Source: Verrucomicrobiota bacterium
Lineage (GTDB): Bacteria; Verrucomicrobiota; Verrucomicrobiia; Opitutales; Opitutaceae
Reading direction: 5' to 3'
Assembly: GCA_030916665.1 (NCBI GenBank)
Contig: JAUPWC010000301.1
Span: 1 to 8,851 of the forward strand
Length of the DNA: 8,851 nt
Shown: in pieces, positions 6,091 through 8,851 of the stretch
Numbering within the stretch: position 1 is the stretch's first letter
Layout of the letters: every line of letters begins with the position of its first letter
The notes under the pieces: model-generated
Database searches by the model: none
What the model was told of the DNA's origin: nothing
The model's input: the letters and a program-made list of their open reading frames with translations, nothing else
Program-made: the position numbers and the translations under genes

Positions 6091-7341
6091 ATGAAACGCC
6101 TCCTGCCCCTCCTGCTGCTCGGTTTGCTCGCAACCGGAGCACCGGCCAAGACCGTAATCTTTCCCGTCGAAGGCATCGCCGACCTCTGGCAGTTCGCCGA
6201 GACGGAGTTCAACGAGAAGTATGCCGGCATCAATGTCACCGGTCTCGGCCCGGGCGACGAAGGTTGGTATGTGCGCTACAAGCACGAGAACCTCACCTAC
6301 CTCTTCGGCCCGCTGTCCGACGAGGACTCCGCCCGCAAGGCCCGCTGGGAACTTGAGGCCGTGCGCGACGCGGCCATCCGCACCCGCCCCACCCTCGACA
6401 CCAGCGAGATCGACGTCGTGCGCTTCACCTTCAGCGGCGAGATGGGCCGCCGCGGCGAAGGCGGCGGCAGCAAGGGGGGCGGCGGCAAGGAGGACCACGA
6501 TCTCGACGGCAAACCCACCGGCGGCGACGGCGACAGGGACGGCGACGGCATTCCCGACCACAAGGACCCCGACATGGACGGCGACGGCATCCCCAACCGC
6601 CAGGATTCCGACATGGATGGCGACGGCATTCCGAACGACCAGGACGGCGACAGGGACGGCGACGGCATCGAAAACCACAACGACGGGGACATGGACGGCG
6701 ACGGCATCCCCAACACCGCCGACAGCGACCTCGATGGCGACGGCGTGAGCGATTCCAAGGACGGTGACGTGGACGGCGACGGCATTCCGAACGACCGCGA
6801 CGAGGACATGGATGGCGATGGCACGCCCAATGGCAGCGACTCCCAACCCGGCCAGTATTCCAACGAAGGCCAGACGGCCGCCGACGGCAGCTCCCAAGAT
6901 CAGCAGGGACAGCGCAGCAGCAACAGCAGCAGCAATCGCAACAGCCGCAACCGCCAGCAAAGCGGCCAACAGGGGCAACAGGGCCAGGATTCCCAGCAGT
7001 CCCAGAGCCTCATGCAGACCCCCGGCTCGCCCGGGCAGCAGAGCAGTCGGCAGCAGTCTTCGTCGCAGCAGCAGCAACAACAGCAGCAGCAGGGCTTGCA
7101 GGTCGCCATGCCCGGCCAGCCGTCCTCACAACAGGGCCAGCCGGGGCGCCCCTCCCAGCAGCAGTCGCGACAACAGCAGCAATCGCAAAGCTCCTCCAGT
7201 TCGAGTTCATCGAGTTCCAGCTCCAGCCAGTCGGGGCAACCGGGTCAGCCCGGACAACCCGGCCAGCCTTCCCAGCAGCAACAGCAGCAGCAGAGCAACC
7301 TGAACATCGTCCAGCTCCTGCGCTGGATTCTGGGAATCTGA
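6091..7341 (+). CDS. secreted thrombospondin type 3 repeat protein with Gln/Ser-rich tail
   Basis: A 416-residue exported protein in four parts. Residues 1-19 are a signal peptide (cleavage plausible after A-P-A). Residues 20-117 form a compact domain I do not recognise, with G-W-Y-V-R-Y (58-63) and an amphipathic helix (76-96). After a Gly-rich linker, residues 148-251 are eight tandem 13-residue repeats of type D-x-D-G-D-G-I-P-N-x-x-D-x, the thrombospondin type 3 pattern whose Asp side chains bind Ca2+. Residues 252-403 are low-complexity, with a 9-Gln run (326-334), a 13-Ser run (367-379) and G-Q-P repeats (382-393). The last 13 residues (L-N-I-V-Q-L-L-R-W-I-L-G-I) are hydrophobic and may be an anchor or docking tail. 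It is the last gene of the operon. I chose the ATG at 6091, where the signal peptide begins; the open frame extends upstream to 5923 inside the previous gene. Confidence 0.87.
   Translation: MKRLLPLLLLGLLATGAPAKTVIFPVEGIADLWQFAETEFNEKYAGINVTGLGPGDEGWYVRYKHENLTYLFGPLSDEDSARKARWELEAVRDAAIRTRPTLDTSEIDVVRFTFSGEMGRRGEGGGSKGGGGKEDHDLDGKPTGGDGDRDGDGIPDHKDPDMDGDGIPNRQDSDMDGDGIPNDQDGDRDGDGIENHNDGDMDGDGIPNTADSDLDGDGVSDSKDGDVDGDGIPNDRDEDMDGDGTPNGSDSQPGQYSNEGQTAADGSSQDQQGQRSSNSSSNRNSRNRQQSGQQGQQGQDSQQSQSLMQTPGSPGQQSSRQQSSSQQQQQQQQQGLQVAMPGQPSSQQGQPGRPSQQQSRQQQQSQSSSSSSSSSSSSSQSGQPGQPGQPGQPSQQQQQQQSNLNIVQLLRWILGI
6532..6843 (+). repeat. eight 39-bp tandem repeats (thrombospondin type 3)
   Basis: Eight units of exactly 39 bp, each encoding 13 residues, run without insertion through residues 148-251 of the protein. 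The core GACGGCGACGGCAT and close variants recurs in nearly every unit, while the last third of each unit varies. The strict period and similarity between units suggest growth by unequal recombination, so copy number may differ among strains. Confidence 0.9.
7066..7092 (+). repeat. CAG/CAA microsatellite coding for nine Gln
   Basis: Nine consecutive CAG or CAA codons lie in the tail of the thrombospondin-repeat protein; a shorter Gln-coding run follows near 7273-7293. The codon mixture (CAG, CAA) makes slippage less likely than in a pure repeat, but the tract may still vary in length. Confidence 0.8.
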
Positions 7342-7398
7342 GCGCCGCCGGTGCGGCACCGGATCGTTTCAGCCCGGATTCCTCGATTGCCGGCGTGG

Positions 7399-7418
7399 CC
7401 CGCTGCGGGAGCAGCGGG
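7399..7418 (+). terminator. hairpin after the plus-strand operon, possible terminator
   Basis: CCCGCTGC, loop GGGA (a GNRA tetraloop), GCAGCGGG gives a perfect 8-bp GC-rich stem followed by ACTTT, a weak U tract, 58 nt after the stop of the thrombospondin-repeat gene. Two further stems flank it: 7348-7362 (CCGGTG/CACCGG, loop CGG) and 7449-7464 (CTGCGC/GCGCAG, loop TCCC). Together they fill the 165-nt gap between two convergent operons (7342-7506), which holds no gene that I can see. Confidence 0.5.
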
Positions 7419-7506
7419 ACTTTCCCGTGCAGTCGCGAGTTACGGTCCCTGCGCTCCCGCGCAGTATCGGGCTACAAAGCGCCAGGCCAAAAATCGGAAT
7501 CCGGTT

Positions 7507-8568
7507 TCAGGGAACCCGCTCCCTCTCGCGCTCGCGTTCCCGCGCGGTCTCGCGGTCATCGCGTTCCTCGATCTCACGCAGGGCGATGAAGGCGCCGCCG
7601 TGCTGGTGGCAGACCTCGCGCACGAGGTTGGCGTATTTCACGCCGGTGTTGCCCATCGAGAAACCCATCTTCACCGCCGTGGGAAAGCCGATGGCGTTGA
7701 TCACGACCTTGCGCTTGCCGTCCTCGCCCTTGGGGTTGAGCTCGTCCAGCCGCCGCAGCACGGCGTCGGCCGTGCCGGTGAATTCGTCGCCGAGGATGAA
7801 TATCGTCATGCGCATCTCGGGATCGTTCTCGTCATACAGTGAGCGCAGGGCGCGCACGATGCCGGGCACGGGATTGCTGTTGCTGAAGATGTCGTAGTTG
7901 AACAGCGCCTCCTTGATGGCCTTGCGGTTGTTCTCGTTGTCGGGGAGCCAGCGCTGCTCGGTCTGCCGGCCGCTGATGATGAAGCGCCCGTCGGCGTCGA
8001 GGAACTGGATGCCCTTCACGTCGGGATACGCGTCGAGCACCTCGTCGAACTTGCGCAGCACGATCGGCCAGATGCGCTCGGAGTTGGGGTCGCGCATGGA
8101 ACCCGAGCTGTCGATGATGAAGGCCACGTGCGTGCCGGTCGGCGGCAGGCCGATCGGCGTGGGTTCCACGCCCTTGAGCTCGATCTCCCGGGGCTTCTGC
8201 CCGACGGCCAGCTCGGTCTTGAGCTTCTCGATGTCCACCATCAGCCGGTCGCGGGACGCCTGCTGCTGCGCGACCTGCAGCTCCAGCTGGCTCATGAGCT
8301 GCCGGAGCGTCTCGCGCTCCTGGAGGGCGATGGTGGACTCGGCCGCCCGGGTCTGGCTGATCAGGACCTCGTCGCGCGCCCGCCGCAGCTCGGCCAGCGA
8401 CACGAGCTGCTGCCGGAGGATGTGCTCCAGCCGCTCGCGGAGCTGCTGCACGACCTTGCTCTGCGAGCCCATCGTCAGCACGAAGATCAGGATGATCGCA
8501 CCGAAGCCGCAGCAGATGCAGTCGAGGAACGACAGGCTGAAAACCGGGACTGTGGAGCGGCGGATCAC
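7507..8568 (-). CDS. VWA domain protein with ExbD/MotB-like N-terminal helix and coiled coil
   Basis: A 353-residue protein that I cannot name. After a short basic start, F-S-L-S-F-L-D-C-I-C-C-G-F-G-A leads into a single membrane helix (about 10-33) with Asp16 near its cytoplasmic end, the layout of ExbD/TolR/MotB subunits, whose Asp carries protons. Residues 38-122 form a long Gln/Glu/Arg-rich coiled coil. A von Willebrand factor A domain follows (about 146-332), with the metal-site motif D-S-S-G-S (153-157) and G-D-E-F-T-G (260-265) at the position of the usual T-D-G. The tail is an Arg-Glu repeat (342-351). The VWA domain should be periplasmic and bind a partner through a metal ion. I chose GTG at 8568: it overlaps the stop of the preceding VWA gene as GTGA, and the membrane helix follows directly. 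An ATG at 8643 in the same frame would lie inside that gene and add 25 unrelated residues. Confidence 0.85.
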   Translation of the reverse strand: MIRRSTVPVFSLSFLDCICCGFGAIILIFVLTMGSQSKVVQQLRERLEHILRQQLVSLAELRRARDEVLISQTRAAESTIALQERETLRQLMSQLELQVAQQQASRDRLMVDIEKLKTELAVGQKPREIELKGVEPTPIGLPPTGTHVAFIIDSSGSMRDPNSERIWPIVLRKFDEVLDAYPDVKGIQFLDADGRFIISGRQTEQRWLPDNENNRKAIKEALFNYDIFSNSNPVPGIVRALRSLYDENDPEMRMTIFILGDEFTGTADAVLRRLDELNPKGEDGKRKVVINAIGFPTAVKMGFSMGNTGVKYANLVREVCHQHGGAFIALREIEERDDRETARERERERERVP

Positions 8569-8851
8569 AGTTTGAGATCGATGTCGGGCCAGTCCACCGA
8601 GGGACTGACGAGCGCGCCCTTGGTGAAGCCGGCAAGTTCCCAATAAAGCGCAGGGGCGCCCGGGTCGCCGCTGGTCGGAAACAGGATTGTGCTGACCGGG
8701 ATACGGGGCGGCAGCTGTCGCACGGCCTGCCGCAGGAACAGCATGCGGGTGTCGTCGTCGGTGCCTTCGGAAGACGGGGAGCTTTCGCTGGCCGTGGGCA
8801 GACCGTCCGTGAGCAGCACGACGGCATCGGGCAGCGTGGGCATGTAGCGCA
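8565..8851 (-). CDS. VWA domain protein, C-terminal end only
   Basis: The gene enters from beyond the right edge; only its last 94 residues are seen. They begin R-Y-M-P-T-L-P-D-A-V-V-L-L-T-D-G-L-P-T, which is the late part of a VWA domain, with T-D-G completing the metal site. Later come a strand V-S-T-I-L-F (about 52-57) and A-L-Y-W-E-L-A (about 66-72), the usual helix where a VWA protein checks the end of its fold, and the protein ends D-I-D-L-K-L. The frame is open to the edge; the Met three residues in should not be taken as the start, because it falls in the middle of the domain. Its stop overlaps the start of the following VWA gene by 4 nt (GTGA), so the two are probably translationally coupled and made in matched amounts. 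The N-terminal architecture cannot be judged here. Confidence 0.82.
   Translation of the reverse strand, partial: RYMPTLPDAVVLLTDGLPTASESSPSSEGTDDDTRMLFLRQAVRQLPPRIPVSTILFPTSGDPGAPALYWELAGFTKGALVSPSVDWPDIDLKL

Noticed and set aside
6532..6843. Tandem repeats considered as a CRISPR array
   Set aside because: Units are directly abutting, in frame with a gene, and encode calcium-binding Asp motifs; there are no unique spacers.
6064..7080. 338-residue Val/Ala-rich open frame antisense to the calcium repeats
   Set aside because: Its repetitive V-A-V-H-V pattern is the mirror of the 39-bp repeats; it has no independent gene features.
8569..8643. ATG at 8643 as start of the second VWA protein
   Set aside because: The added 25 residues lie in the coding region of the preceding VWA gene in another frame; the GTG overlapping its stop is the better start.

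Overview
The window is a GC-rich, gene-dense bacterial chromosome segment with no mobile element, no RNA gene and no CRISPR array that I can see. High GC with strong G/C third positions, start codons without clear Shine-Dalgarno sequences, TonB_C proteins, and secreted TPR/VWA/thrombospondin-repeat proteins together suggest a Gram-negative member of the PVC group, most likely Verrucomicrobiota (Opitutaceae-like). This is inference from style and gene content; no marker gene is present.

Layout. (1) 1-399 has no gene but is rich in inverted repeats. (2) 400-723 (+) is a small DUF4286-like protein. (3) 724-836 is a short convergent gap with a strong hairpin. (4) 3495 down to 837 (-) is a probable three-gene envelope operon: an M48 metallopeptidase (likely lipoprotein), a secreted protein with two TonB_C domains, and a membrane-anchored DNA/RNA non-specific (DRGH) endonuclease. 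(5) 3496-3688 is a divergent promoter region. (6) 3689-7341 (+) is a tight three-gene operon: a membrane-anchored TPR protein with a C-terminal PEGA-like domain, a secreted Pro/Gly/Gln-rich protein, and a secreted protein with eight exact-period thrombospondin type 3 (calcium-binding) repeats and a Gln/Ser-rich tail. (7) 7342-7506 is a convergent gap with hairpins. (8) 8851 down to 7507 (-) is the end of a second operon: the C-terminal end of one VWA protein, then, overlapping it by GTGA, a second VWA protein with an N-terminal membrane helix and a long coiled coil.

The most interesting part is 3689-8851. The second VWA protein begins with a single membrane helix carrying an Asp near its start, followed by a periplasmic coiled coil. 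This is the architecture of ExbD/TolR/MotB-type stators, but with a VWA domain in place of the usual C-terminal domain. It converges on an operon of three envelope proteins (TPR-PEGA, low-complexity, calcium-repeat). My working hypothesis is that the two operons encode parts of one uncharacterised, possibly proton-motive-force-coupled, cell-envelope complex. A MotA/TolQ/ExbB-type partner, if it exists, would lie beyond the right edge of the window and is not visible here.
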